From positions 1 to 52,614 of the forward strand of contig JAXMKZ010000034.1 in the NCBI GenBank assembly GCA_034370385.1: a DNA stretch of 52,614 bases, read 5' to 3'. This DNA is from Coriobacteriia bacterium (GTDB lineage: Bacteria > Actinomycetota > Coriobacteriia > Anaerosomatales > PHET01). The translations under genes and the position numbers were made by a program. The notes under the pieces were generated by a model that saw only the letters and a program-made list of their open reading frames with translations, ran no database searches and was not told where the DNA came from. This document shows, piece after piece, positions 22,293 through 31,065 of the stretch. Every line of letters starts with the position of its first letter. Position 1 is the first letter of the stretch.

Positions 22293-22943
22293 GTGCAAAG
22301 CCAGCAAGCGGTGATCCGAACGGCCTGCGTGGGGGACAGCATCACGCGCGGTACGTTTGTGTGGCGCAGGAAGCGCAACTCCTATCCTGCGCAGCTGCAG
22401 GCGCTTCTGGGGCAGGGATACCGGGTGTCCAACTTCGGAGTCAACGGACACGCCGCACAACGGGCAGCTGACCGGCCGTATCGTGCGAGCAAGGCGTTCA
22501 CGCTGAGCTTGGAGTCTGCTCCGCACATCGTCCTGATCATGCTCGGCACCAACGACTCGCGCGGCCAGAACTGGAGGGGCATCGAGCCCTTCGTGAACGA
22601 CTACCGCACCCTGGTCACACGCTACCTGTCACTGGAGTGCGTGCCACGGGTATGGCTGCTGACTCCGCCATCGTTGTTCCGTGTCCGGCGAAACCGCGAC
22701 GTGATGTACGGCATGAACGAGCCCGCGGTGCGTCAGATGTGCGGAGCGGTCAGGGGTCTGGCGGTCGAACTGGGCTGCGAGCTGATAGACATCCATGAGG
22801 TGACGCGACATCATCCCGAGGCGTTCAAGTTCGACGGGGTCCATCCGGGAGCAAAAGGTGCGGCGCTTATCGCCGACGCCGTGTACGCTGCACTCGGCCA
22901 GGCCGCACGTACAGGAACAGCGAGCGGCGAGGCTGCGCTCTGA
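22293..22943 (+). CDS. SGNH/GDSL hydrolase
   Basis: 216 residues from GTG 22293, with GGGGG upstream. Blocks: ACVGDSITRGT (Ser about 15), NFGVNGHAAQ (Gly, block II), LGTNDSRGQ (Asn, about 90) and FDGVHPGAKG (Asp/His, about 192). It lacks the export leader of the related gene at 12797 and is likely cytoplasmic. Esterase or acyl hydrolase; substrate unknown. Confidence 0.78.
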   Translation: MQSQQAVIRTACVGDSITRGTFVWRRKRNSYPAQLQALLGQGYRVSNFGVNGHAAQRAADRPYRASKAFTLSLESAPHIVLIMLGTNDSRGQNWRGIEPFVNDYRTLVTRYLSLECVPRVWLLTPPSLFRVRRNRDVMYGMNEPAVRQMCGAVRGLAVELGCELIDIHEVTRHHPEAFKFDGVHPGAKGAALIADAVYAALGQAARTGTASGEAAL

Positions 22944-23003
22944 GCGGCGCAGCGCGCCGAGCACTCTCATGAAACGTTTTGGACGCCGGACCAAAGGACA
23001 CGC

Positions 23004-23858
23004 ATGACCAAGCGAGGGCACGTGTACATCAACGGTCGCATCGTTCCCGCCCACGAGGCGGCGGTCTCACCCTTCGATGTGGGACTGCTGCGAGGGTACG
23101 CGGTGTTCGACCTGCTGCAGACGATCGGCGGCAGGCCGTTTCAGCTGCACGAGCACCTTGTGCGCTTTCGCGAATCGGCCGCGATGCTTGGTCTTGAAGT
23201 GCCGATCGGCGATGACGAGATCACTGGAATCATCGAGACGCTTCTCGGGCTGAACGACTTCGACGAGTCCACGGTTCGCATGGTTCTGACCGGCGGCGAG
23301 TCCGACGACGGCATGCACTTCGATCCGACCACGCCGACGCTTGTCATTCTCACCCACCCGATGTTTGCCGTGCCCGCCGAGTTCTACTCGACGGGAGCTA
23401 AGCTCATAACAGAGGAGTACCGACGCGAACTGCCGCAGGCAAAGACGACAAACTACATCTCGTGGATGCGCAACCACGGGCGGCTTGAAGAGGCGGGTGC
23501 CCTTGATGTTCTGTATCACGCTGACGGGTACGTCTCTGAGGCGGCCACCGCCAGCTTCTATCTGGTGACAGACGGACGCATCCATGCTCCGGATGAGGGT
23601 GTCCTGCGGGGCACCGTGGGAACCGCGGTGCTCGAGCTGGCTGCCGTCGAGTACGACATCGTCTATGGCCCGCTATCCACGCAGGACGTGGCCGATGCCG
23701 ACGAGGCGTTCATCACCTCGAGCGTGCGAGGTGTCATTCCGATCGTTCGCATCGACGACGCGATCGTCGGCAGCGGCCGGGTAGGCCCCGTTTCGGCCCG
23801 CCTCGTGGGGCTGTGCCAAGATTGGATGAACGAGTTCTCGGACTCAGGGAGGCGCTGA
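23004..23858 (+). CDS. Class IV PLP-dependent aminotransferase (BCAT/DAAT-like)
   Basis: 284 residues. QAKTTNYISW (Lys about 150) is the PLP-binding Lys of fold-type IV enzymes, and VSEAATASFYLVTDG (Glu about 180) holds the coenzyme pyridine nitrogen. YINGRIVPAHEAAVSPFDVG at the N-terminus is family-typical. It may be a branched-chain aminotransferase, D-amino-acid transaminase or aminodeoxychorismate lyase; the sequence does not decide, though IlvE-like is most likely. It ends 2 bp before the oxidoreductase gene and so may form an operon with it. Confidence 0.8.
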   Translation: MTKRGHVYINGRIVPAHEAAVSPFDVGLLRGYAVFDLLQTIGGRPFQLHEHLVRFRESAAMLGLEVPIGDDEITGIIETLLGLNDFDESTVRMVLTGGESDDGMHFDPTTPTLVILTHPMFAVPAEFYSTGAKLITEEYRRELPQAKTTNYISWMRNHGRLEEAGALDVLYHADGYVSEAATASFYLVTDGRIHAPDEGVLRGTVGTAVLELAAVEYDIVYGPLSTQDVADADEAFITSSVRGVIPIVRIDDAIVGSGRVGPVSARLVGLCQDWMNEFSDSGRR

Positions 23859-23860
23859 GC

Positions 23861-24844
23861 ATGAAGGCGGTCACCCAGATGGTGTACGGCACTCCGGACG
23901 TCATGTCGCTTCAGGACATCCCGACGCCCTCGATCGAGGCCGACGAGGTCCTCGTGCGCGTGTATGCTGCTGCCGTGAATCCGCCCGACTGGGCCGGCGT
24001 GCACGGCATCCCCTACATCGTGCGCGCTGCGTTCGGCTTCCGAAGTCCCAAGCTCGGCGTACGCGGCACCGACCTGGCAGGCACCGTGGAGGCGGTTGGT
24101 GCGAGTGTGACGGGGCTTTCGGTCGGTGACGCGGTGTTCGGTGCGGGGTCGGGTACGTTCGCCGAGTACGCGGTCGCCAAAGCGGAGCACCTTGCGCCCA
24201 AGCCGGAGAACGCATCGTTCGAGCAAGCCGCAGCAACGGGTATGGCGGCGCTGACGGCGCTCCAGGCGCTGCGCGATGCGGGCCAGATTCAGTCAGGTCA
24301 GAAGGTCCTCATCGTCGGCGCGGGTGGCGGCATCGGCACGTTCGCCGTCCAGATAGCGAAGTCGTTCGGTGCGCAGGTGACCGGTGTGTGCAGCACGTCG
24401 AAGCACGAGCTGGTGCGCTCGTTGGGCGCCGATCACGTCATCGACTACGCGCGCGAGGACTTCACAGCCGGCGCGGAGCGCTACGACCTCATACTCGATA
24501 ACGTGCTGCATCATTCGCTTCGCGAGTTGCTTCAGGTGCTCGACCGAAACGGCATACTTGTGCCCAACGGTGGCCAGTTCCACAAGCGGTGGTTCGCCAG
24601 CACGGGGGTGATGCTCATACAGGCACCGCTGCTGTCGGCGGTGGTGCCTCAGCGAATTCGTGTGTGCAACGAGCGACCGAACCGAGGCGATCTGGTCGTT
24701 CTCAAGGAGCTGATCGAGTCAGGGAAGCTCACCCCGGTAGTGGGTCGCACGTATCCGCTTGAGCGCGCAGCGGACGCCATCTCGTACTTTGGAGAGGGTC
24801 ACGCTGAAGGCAAGGTCGTGGTCACGGTCTGCTGCGCCGAGTGA
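23861..24844 (+). CDS. NAD(P)-dependent quinone-oxidoreductase-like MDR protein
   Basis: 327 residues of the zinc-free medium-chain dehydrogenase type. VNPPDWAGVHG (about 39-49), LGVRGTDLAGTVEAVG, and the nucleotide motif VLIVGAGGGIGTFAVQIAKS (about 149-168) are present; no zinc-ligand Cys cluster appears. Such enzymes reduce quinones or enones with NADPH. ATG 23861 has GGAGGCGCTGAGC upstream. Substrate unknown. Confidence 0.8.
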   Translation: MKAVTQMVYGTPDVMSLQDIPTPSIEADEVLVRVYAAAVNPPDWAGVHGIPYIVRAAFGFRSPKLGVRGTDLAGTVEAVGASVTGLSVGDAVFGAGSGTFAEYAVAKAEHLAPKPENASFEQAAATGMAALTALQALRDAGQIQSGQKVLIVGAGGGIGTFAVQIAKSFGAQVTGVCSTSKHELVRSLGADHVIDYAREDFTAGAERYDLILDNVLHHSLRELLQVLDRNGILVPNGGQFHKRWFASTGVMLIQAPLLSAVVPQRIRVCNERPNRGDLVVLKELIESGKLTPVVGRTYPLERAADAISYFGEGHAEGKVVVTVCCAE

Positions 24845-24881
24845 TTTCGCTGCTGTCCCCAACGACCCGGAGGGGTGCGTC

Positions 24882-25925
24882 TTGTCTCGCTTCGCCCTGC
24901 TGATTCTGCCCTCAGCCAATCGCGTCTACGCCGAAGCTTCTCTTCGCATGAGCTGCGCTGAGCTTGGCGTCTTGAACGAGACGGTGTTCTCGCAGCGCCT
25001 CGGCGATGTGGGCGTCGAATCCATCGGCGGGGTCAGTTATGTGACGTTCAGTGCGGAAGAGATCGGCGAACGTGACGCGTTGTACCTGTCGAACCTCTCA
25101 GCGTGCTACGCGCTGTTCGAGATGGCCTCTGATGGCTCGCTTCGCCCGATCACCGTGAAACGCCTGGATCGGTTCGACGACGACCTGGTCACCATCCAGA
25201 AGTATCCCGGCAAGACCAACGAGCAGTTCACCAAGCTGCTCCTCAACGTCACGCTTCTCGCTTCAGATTTCCGGGCGGAGATGCTCGATCGCAAGTTCTT
25301 GGTCATGGACCCGCTGTGTGGGCGCGGGACGGCCTTGAACCAGGCGCTCATGTACGGGTTCGACGCGTCGGGAATCGACATCGACCAGAAGGACTTCGAT
25401 GCCTACTCGACGTTCATGAAGACCTATCTCAAGCGCAAGCGGATGAAGCACAAGGCGCAGGCCGCACCGGTCCGCACGAACGGCCGCGTCGTGGGGCGCC
25501 GCTTCGACGTCACGCTTGCCGAGTCCAAGGAGCAGTACGCTTTGGGGGATACGCTGCAGCTCACCGTTGTCAACGCCGACACGACCAAGGCGCTCGACTT
25601 CTTCCCCGCCGGCAAGGCCGATGTACTCGTCGCCGATGCGCCGTACGGGGTGCAGCACGCAAGCCGCACCGCACATCGGGGCCATGCGAAGAGCCCCCTG
25701 GACCTGCTCGCTGCCGCGGTGCCGGTTTGGACGAGACTGCTGCGCACCGGTGGGGCGATGGGAATAGCGTGGAACGTGCATGTGGCAAAGAGGAGCGAGG
25801 CGGCGGCGATACTCGAGGCGGCCGGGCTCCGTGTCATGAACGAGGGGCCGTACCTGGAGTTTGAACACTGGGTGGAGCAGGCCATCACCCGTGACATTCT
25901 GGTTGCGGTCAAGCAGAAGGGGTAA
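24882..25925 (+). CDS. Putative RNA methyltransferase (TRM11/UPF0020-like)
   Basis: About 347 residues from TTG 24882 with GGAGGGG just upstream. VMDPLCGRGTALNQALMYG (about 145) is the SAM-binding DPxCGxGT motif, and VADAPYGVQ (about 252) is an NPPY-like catalytic motif in DAPY form, as in some N2-guanine methylases (TRM11 type). The N-terminus would be the RNA-recognition part. This suggests methylation of a guanine or adenine in tRNA or rRNA. ATG 24759 would extend it into the upstream gene and is unlikely. Confidence 0.7.
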   Translation: MSRFALLILPSANRVYAEASLRMSCAELGVLNETVFSQRLGDVGVESIGGVSYVTFSAEEIGERDALYLSNLSACYALFEMASDGSLRPITVKRLDRFDDDLVTIQKYPGKTNEQFTKLLLNVTLLASDFRAEMLDRKFLVMDPLCGRGTALNQALMYGFDASGIDIDQKDFDAYSTFMKTYLKRKRMKHKAQAAPVRTNGRVVGRRFDVTLAESKEQYALGDTLQLTVVNADTTKALDFFPAGKADVLVADAPYGVQHASRTAHRGHAKSPLDLLAAAVPVWTRLLRTGGAMGIAWNVHVAKRSEAAAILEAAGLRVMNEGPYLEFEHWVEQAITRDILVAVKQKG

Positions 25926-25927
25926 CC

Positions 25928-26653
25928 ATGCGCACGTGGCTCAAGGTCGCCGGAATCACCTTTGCGGTGGTGCTGGTAGTGGCGGTCGTCGGATTCCTGG
26001 CGTGGACGCGCATGGAGCGCTACCCGGCGTTTCAGGGGGCCGCAGCCCTGGCTGAACAAGCGAAGACCGAATCCGGTTGGTACGTCTTCGGGCCCGACGG
26101 CCAGGCGACGACCGGGGTGATCTTCTACCCGGGCGGGCTTGTCGACCCGGCCGCCTACGCGCCACTCATGGAGCGACTCAGCCAAGACGGAGTGCTCGCG
26201 ATCATCGTTCCCATGCCGCTTGACCTAGCCGTCTTTGGGATCGATCGAGCCGACGGCGTCATCGCCGAGTACCCTGAGGTCGACTCATGGGTGATTGCCG
26301 GGCACTCGCTCGGGGGCTCGATGGCCGCTGAGTACGTGAAGAGGAATCCGGACGCGATCCAAGGCATAGCGTTCCTTGCGTCGTATCCGGCCGACTCAAC
26401 GGATCTGTCTGCGTCGACTTTGCGTGCGACTTCGACCTACGGTACCGAAGACGGCGTTGCGGGCGACGTCTTCGAGGGGTCGCTTCGCCTGCTGCCAGGC
26501 GGCACACCGCTTGACGTCATCGAGGGAGGGAACCACGCCCAGTTCGGGGACTATGGGCCCCAGAAGGGCGACGGTACTGCGAGCATCTCCCGTGAACAGC
26601 AGCAGCAACAGGCGGCTTCCACCATCATGCGGTTGGTGGAACTGCTCAACTGA
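25928..26653 (+). CDS. Alpha/beta-hydrolase with N-terminal membrane anchor
   Basis: 241 residues. A single hydrophobic segment (VAGITFAVVLVVAVVGFLAW, about 6-25) anchors or exports the protein. Then IFYPGGLVDPAAYA supplies the oxyanion loop, VIAGHSLGGSMA (about 120-131) the nucleophile elbow, and GGNHAQFGDYG (about 200) the His. It matches the PF12695-type hydrolases. Start ATG 25928 is 2 bp after the previous stop. Confidence 0.75.
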   Translation: MRTWLKVAGITFAVVLVVAVVGFLAWTRMERYPAFQGAAALAEQAKTESGWYVFGPDGQATTGVIFYPGGLVDPAAYAPLMERLSQDGVLAIIVPMPLDLAVFGIDRADGVIAEYPEVDSWVIAGHSLGGSMAAEYVKRNPDAIQGIAFLASYPADSTDLSASTLRATSTYGTEDGVAGDVFEGSLRLLPGGTPLDVIEGGNHAQFGDYGPQKGDGTASISREQQQQQAASTIMRLVELLN

Positions 26654-26734
26654 CAAGAGTCCATGTCGACAGCCTTGTTCGGGTTGCCGATTTTCCCGGT
26701 GGTGCGTCCATTTGTGGTGCGAGGGGTATGTAAT

Positions 26735-26776
26735 CGACTGAGGAACCAGCTACTCGCGCAGCGGAGTCGGCTGGTT
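26735..26776 (+). promoter_or_regulatory. Alternative helices in the leader of the pnt operon
   Basis: AACCAGC (26744-26750) pairs with GCTGGTT (26770-26776), and CGACT (26735-26739) pairs with AGTCG (26765-26769). The two helices cross, so they exclude each other or form a pseudoknot. No known riboswitch was recognised. The hairpin may equally be the terminator of the upstream gene. Confidence 0.35.
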
Positions 26777-26867
26777 CGTTACTGCGATGTCCATGCGTTT
26801 TTGTTCTTGAGGTGCCACGCAGCCTGTGGGGTTAGGGCGATGCGTCGTGCCGCGTCAGGAGGGCTTC

Positions 26868-28052
26868 ATGATCCTCGGTGTCGCGAAGGAATCCTATCCG
26901 GATGAGCGGTGCGTGGCGCTCGTGCCCTCGTCCGTCCCGCCGCTTGTTGCCGCGGGTCTTGAAGTGATCGTGGAGAGCGGCGCCGGCGAACGAGCGGGCC
27001 ACACCGACGATGAGTTCGTCGCGAAGGGAGCCCGTCTGGCCTCACGGGCCGAGGTTTTCGAAACCTCGGATGTCCTGGTGCAGTATCGCGGGCCCGGGGT
27101 GAACCTTCTGTACGGGGATGACGACCTGAAGCTCACCCACCCGGGACAGGTTCTGATCGGAATGCAAAACCCCTTGGGCAACCCGGAGTGCGTTCGGGAC
27201 ATGGCCGAACGGGGACTCTCCGTCTTCGCCTTGGAACTCGTGCCCCGCATCACGAGGGCGCAGAGCATGGATGTCCTGTCGTCCATGGCCACCGTCGCGG
27301 GGTACCAGGCGGTGATCGAGGCGGCGGCGCACCTGCCAAAGCTCTTTCCGCTCATGATGACAGCCGCCGGGACACTCAAGCCCGCGCGCGTCTTCGTAGT
27401 GGGGGTCGGCGTAGCCGGTCTGCAGGCGATTGCAACCGCGAAGCGTCTGGGAGCAGTCGTAGAGGCCTACGACGTGCGTCCCGCCGTGCGCGACCAGGTC
27501 ACCAGTGTGGGCGCACGTTTCGTGGAGTTCGATCTGGACACGGAGGGCGCTGAGGGTGCAGGTGGTTACGCGCAGGAGCAAGACGACGAGTTCATCCGCC
27601 GCCAGCAGGCACAGATGAAGGAGGTCGTGGTCCGCAACGACGTCGTCATCACCACGGCGGCCATACCGGGCAAGAAGGCACCGGTGCTGGTGACCGCCGA
27701 CATGGTCGCAGGTATGGCGCCCGGTTCGGTGATCATCGATCTGGCGGCACAACACGGAGGCAACTGCGAACTGAGCGATCCTGGCGAAGGCCTGGTGCAA
27801 GCCCATGGCGTCACCATCGTGTGCACCGCCGATATCGTGTCGCGCAAGCCGTACCACGCCAGCCAGATGTTCTCTAAGAACGTCGAGACGTTCCTCATCT
27901 CGTTGATGTCAGAGGGGAGAATCGCCGTCGATCCTGATGATGAAGTCGCGACAGGTACCGTCGTGTGTCAAGACGGCCACGTCGTCCACCCTCGGGTGCT
28001 CGAGCTGCTCGGACAGCCACCTGTGACTGAGCCGGAAAGGGGAACCGCCTGA
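26868..28052 (+). CDS. pntA1: NAD(P) transhydrogenase, alpha-1 subunit
   Basis: 394 residues, the NAD(H)-binding dI domain of the proton-pumping transhydrogenase. MILGVAKESYPDERCVALVP at the start and the Rossmann segment VVGVGVAGLQAIATAKRLG (about 175-193) are typical; AlaDH/PNT-type. In the split-alpha arrangement, alpha-1 is soluble and alpha-2 holds the first membrane helices. ATG 26868 has AGGAGGG upstream. It overlaps pntA2 by one base, showing coupling. Confidence 0.9.
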   Translation: MILGVAKESYPDERCVALVPSSVPPLVAAGLEVIVESGAGERAGHTDDEFVAKGARLASRAEVFETSDVLVQYRGPGVNLLYGDDDLKLTHPGQVLIGMQNPLGNPECVRDMAERGLSVFALELVPRITRAQSMDVLSSMATVAGYQAVIEAAAHLPKLFPLMMTAAGTLKPARVFVVGVGVAGLQAIATAKRLGAVVEAYDVRPAVRDQVTSVGARFVEFDLDTEGAEGAGGYAQEQDDEFIRRQQAQMKEVVVRNDVVITTAAIPGKKAPVLVTADMVAGMAPGSVIIDLAAQHGGNCELSDPGEGLVQAHGVTIVCTADIVSRKPYHASQMFSKNVETFLISLMSEGRIAVDPDDEVATGTVVCQDGHVVHPRVLELLGQPPVTEPERGTA

Positions 28053-28333
28053 TGGATGCGCTCATCGCGGCGATAACGGTGTTCGTGCTGGCCCTGTTCC
28101 TAGGCGCTGAGATCATCACCAAGGTTCCACCTACGCTGCATACGCCGCTCATGTCGGGGTCGAATGCGATATCGGGCATCACGCTCATCGGGGCCGTCAT
28201 ATCTATGCGGACGGACAACGAAGTGCTTGCAACGGTGCTTGCGGTCGTTGCCGTGTCTTTCGCGATGATCAATGTCGCGGGTGGCTACCTTGTCACTAAC
28301 CGAATGCTCGCCATGTTCAAGGGCAAGCGGTGA
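28052..28333 (+). CDS. pntA2: NAD(P) transhydrogenase, alpha-2 subunit
   Basis: 93 residues with three transmembrane helices, corresponding to the alpha-2 part of the dII proton channel (FVLALFLGAEIITKVPPTLH, TPLMSGSNAISGITLIGA, VAVSFAMINVAGGYLVTNRM). It joins PntB to form the membrane domain. It overlaps pntA1 by 1 bp and precedes pntB by 4 bp. Confidence 0.9.
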   Translation: MDALIAAITVFVLALFLGAEIITKVPPTLHTPLMSGSNAISGITLIGAVISMRTDNEVLATVLAVVAVSFAMINVAGGYLVTNRMLAMFKGKR

Positions 28334-28337
28334 AGCC

Positions 28338-29744
28338 ATGAGCGCAGACGCTGCAACCATGTACCTGATCGACGACGCGTGGATAAACCTGGCCTACCTG
28401 GTCGCTTCGGTACTGTTCGTCTACGGCATCAAGGGCCTTACCCACCCTCGGACAGCCGTCAGGGGCAACCTGATCAGCGCGGTCGGCATGCTGATCGCAG
28501 TGGTTGCAACCCTTCTTGCCGAGGGCCTGGCCTATCAGTGGATCCTGCTCGGCATAGTCGTGGGCGGCGCAATCGGCGCCGTTGCGGCGGCCCGTGTACA
28601 GATGACTCAGATGCCCGAGATGGTCGCCCTGTTCAACGGGTTCGGTGGGTTGGCTTCGGTACTCGTCGCCGGCGTCGCGTTCATGGGAGCAGCCGTACCG
28701 GGTGTGCAGATGACGGTCGCCACCGGGCTGTCGGGGTTGATCGGCGCCGTCACGTTCACTGGCTCGATGATCGCGTTTCTCAAACTGGCGGAGATGATGT
28801 CCGGCAAGCCGCTGGGCTTCGCTGGCATCAAGCTCTTCAACGCGGTGCTGCTGGTCCTGGCCCTTGCCTGTACCGCCTGGCTGGTTGTTGATCCAAGTGC
28901 GCTGGTTGTCTATTGGGTCATCGTGGCCATCGCTCTGGTGCTCGGCGTGACGCTCACGATTCCCATCGGCGGAGCCGACATGCCGGTTGTCATCGCTTTG
29001 CTGAACTCGTACTCGGGTTTGGCCGCGGCCGCCACGGGGTTCGTGTTGATGAACAACGTGCTCATCATCGCCGGTTCGCTTGTCGGGGCTTCGGGCATCA
29101 TTCTCACCCAGGTCATGTGCAAAGCCATGAACCGCTCTTTGACCGATGTCTTGTTCGGGACGTTTGGGCCCAGCGCGGATGGTCCGAGCGCTGACGACGT
29201 GTACGGCGGCAGGGTGAAGTCCACGTCGCCGGATGAGGTTGCCATGCTGCTTGATACGGCCCAGAGGGTCCTCGTGGTTCCCGGCTACGGGCTTGCGGTT
29301 GCTCAGGCCCAGCACACGGTCCGAGAGCTTGCAAACCTTCTCGAAACACGCGGTGTGATCGTGGAGTACGGAGTGCATCCGGTGGCAGGACGGATGCCCG
29401 GGCACATGAACGTCTTGCTCGCAGAGGCTGATGTGCCCTACGAGCAGCTCAAGGAGATGGACGAGGCCAACTCCGAGATGGGCGAGGTCGATGTCTGTCT
29501 CGTGATTGGCGCCAATGACGTCGTCAACCCGTCCGCGCTGACCGATCCGAAGAGTCCGATCGCCGGAATGCCCATCATCGACGTTTCGCGTGCCCGGACC
29601 GTCGTTGTGATCAAGCGTTCGCTGAGCCCCGGTTTCGCCGGTATCCCTAACCCGCTGTTCGCGGCTGACAACTGCCTGATGATGTTCGGTGACGGCAAGA
29701 AGGCGCTCGTCGAGCTCGTCTCCGCGCTCAAGGAAGCTTCGTAG
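28338..29744 (+). CDS. pntB: NAD(P) transhydrogenase, beta subunit
   Basis: 468 residues. The N-terminal half is the membrane domain (about eight helices). The C-terminal dIII domain binds NADP(H), with VVPGYGLAVAQAQHTVRE (about 312) and IGANDVVNPSA (about 392). With alpha-1 and alpha-2 it couples hydride transfer from NADH to NADP+ with proton re-entry, giving NADPH. ATG 28338 is 4 bp after pntA2. It overlaps the next GTG by 1 bp. Confidence 0.92.
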   Translation: MSADAATMYLIDDAWINLAYLVASVLFVYGIKGLTHPRTAVRGNLISAVGMLIAVVATLLAEGLAYQWILLGIVVGGAIGAVAAARVQMTQMPEMVALFNGFGGLASVLVAGVAFMGAAVPGVQMTVATGLSGLIGAVTFTGSMIAFLKLAEMMSGKPLGFAGIKLFNAVLLVLALACTAWLVVDPSALVVYWVIVAIALVLGVTLTIPIGGADMPVVIALLNSYSGLAAAATGFVLMNNVLIIAGSLVGASGIILTQVMCKAMNRSLTDVLFGTFGPSADGPSADDVYGGRVKSTSPDEVAMLLDTAQRVLVVPGYGLAVAQAQHTVRELANLLETRGVIVEYGVHPVAGRMPGHMNVLLAEADVPYEQLKEMDEANSEMGEVDVCLVIGANDVVNPSALTDPKSPIAGMPIIDVSRARTVVVIKRSLSPGFAGIPNPLFAADNCLMMFGDGKKALVELVSALKEAS

Positions 29745-30136
29745 TGACCGATGGCGAGGGGCGGTCGGAGCGCACCCAAGCCAAAGCGGTGTTACTGGAT
29801 CCGGTTTCCCTGTCGGTACTTTGGGACAGCGAGAGTGCCTCAGCGACCGCTGGTGTCGGTGCCGAGAATCCGCTCGTGGCCCCGACACTGGAAGAGGTCA
29901 TCCCGTTGGCCGACGGGATGGGGCTGTCGCAGGCTATCGTCGAGGTGGCCGCGACAGGGGAGCCCCGCCGGCTGAGTGCCGACGTGGTTTCGACGTCACG
30001 GGGCAGTGTGACGTACTCGTGCGGGGTCTTTCTCCTCCCCGACGGACACGTGCTGGTGGTTGCGGAGAATGGATGGCGGGCGGAGATGCTGCAGGGCCCG
30101 AGCGGACGGGTGCGTCGTACACGCACCGGTCGCTGA
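29744..30136 (+). CDS. Hypothetical protein coupled to pntB
   Basis: 130 residues from GTG 29744, overlapping the pntB stop by one base. No signal peptide or helix. Residues about 13-75 and 80-115 show alternating hydrophobic patterns (KAVLLDPVSLSVLWDSESA, SVTYSCGVFLLPDGHVLVV), perhaps a PAS- or GAF-like sensor fold, which I cannot confirm. Translational coupling to PntB suggests co-regulation. No family recognised. Confidence 0.5.
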   Translation: MTDGEGRSERTQAKAVLLDPVSLSVLWDSESASATAGVGAENPLVAPTLEEVIPLADGMGLSQAIVEVAATGEPRRLSADVVSTSRGSVTYSCGVFLLPDGHVLVVAENGWRAEMLQGPSGRVRRTRTGR

Positions 30137-30159
30137 GCAAAGGGGGAGGTAGTTTCGCT

Positions 30160-30522
30160 ATGGCCGAGAGTTCCTCGCCACCAACCATCGATGACTACAT
30201 CTCCGGGTTCCCGCCGGACACCCAGGCGGTCTTGAAGCGCATGCGTGCGATCATTCAAGCGGCAGCCCCGGATGCCACGGAGTCCATCAGCTACCAGATG
30301 CCCACCTTCAAGCTGGCTGGCAAGAATCTCGTGCACTTCGCCGGCTACGCGCACCACATCGGCTTCTATCCGATTCCCACGGGTATCGAGGCGTTCAAGG
30401 ACGAGCTGGCCGGCTACAAGCAGGGGAAGGGCTCGGTACAGTTCCCGTTGACTGAGGCGTTGCCAGAGGACCTTGTGGCGCGCATCGTCGCGTTTCGAGT
30501 AGGCGAGGTGACTCGGTCTTGA
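30160..30522 (+). CDS. DUF1801 family protein
   Basis: 120 residues. TIDDYISGFPPDTQAVLKRM, ESISYQMPTFKLAGKNLVHF and AGYAHHIGFYPIPTGIEAF match DUF1801 (YdhG). This is a shorter form than the gene at 18978, and its lysine-rich N-terminus is absent. ATG 30160 has AGGGGGAGG upstream. Such proteins may bind small ligands or metals, but the role is unproven. Confidence 0.8.
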   Translation: MAESSSPPTIDDYISGFPPDTQAVLKRMRAIIQAAAPDATESISYQMPTFKLAGKNLVHFAGYAHHIGFYPIPTGIEAFKDELAGYKQGKGSVQFPLTEALPEDLVARIVAFRVGEVTRS

Positions 30523-30539
30523 ATCCGTCTCCGTACGAC

Positions 30540-30887
30540 ATGTCGGGCGCGCGAAGCCGGGCCGGTAGGTTGACGATGGCCGCACGGCTGGTGTGCGGGT
30601 TGTTCCTGCTGTGCTGTTCGCTTTCGCTCGTGGCGTGCTCGCAGGAGACTGACTTCTCTGCACAGTTCATGCGTTACGACACCCTGCCCAACGGTGATCG
30701 TGTAGCGGTGGTGCAGCCTGTCGCTGCGGGGGCGGACCCCGCGGAGATCGTCGCGTTCACCACGATCAGCGACTTGGCGCCGGGAGAGATCGTGTACGTG
30801 AAGGTGACCGGACGCAGCTGGGACGAACCGCAGTGGTCACCGGAGGCTGCCGTCGTCGACCGGGCGGGAAAGCCCGACGATCGGTGA
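30540..30887 (+). CDS. Small lipoprotein
   Basis: About 115 residues from ATG 30540 (ATG 30576 gives 103; a TTG at 30519 overlaps the upstream gene). A hydrophobic leader ends in LSLVAC, a good lipobox, so the mature part would be lipid-anchored. The mature part (FMRYDTLPNGDRVAVVQPVA, DLAPGEIVYVKVTG) is beta-rich. Function unknown. Confidence 0.6.
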   Translation: MSGARSRAGRLTMAARLVCGLFLLCCSLSLVACSQETDFSAQFMRYDTLPNGDRVAVVQPVAAGADPAEIVAFTTISDLAPGEIVYVKVTGRSWDEPQWSPEAAVVDRAGKPDDR

Positions 30888-31003
30888 GCCGCGGGCCACT
30901 ATGCTGATGCGGTTTTCGGGTCTGCGGCCATCAGCCGCCCGGATTTGGCCTGATGCTTCTCCCGATCATCGTAGCTGAGGCGTACGGTTCTGGCGCGAGG
31001 CGG

Positions 31004-31009
31004 TATAAT
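31004..31009 (+). promoter_or_regulatory. phoH: -10 element upstream of phoH
   Basis: A perfect TATAAT at 31004-31009. No clear -35 is visible 17 bp upstream. A start of transcription near 31016 would exclude the GTG at 31015 as start codon of phoH and favours 31066 or 31081. It probably drives the phoH to cdd/era block. Confidence 0.5.
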
Positions 31010-31065
31010 CTGCAGTGCGGGCCGCAACCGGTCCGCTCGTACTTTCGTGCAACGTTCGAACCGAG

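Noticed and set aside
26663-26905. 80-codon frame upstream of pntA1
   Set aside because: Cys/Arg-rich product with no RBS or domain, overlapping the start of pntA1 in another frame; more likely non-coding leader.
28317-29888. 523-codon minus-strand frame over pntB
   Set aside because: It mirrors a certain gene in a GC-rich genome, its composition is Arg/His/Asp-rich without domains, and it has no RBS.
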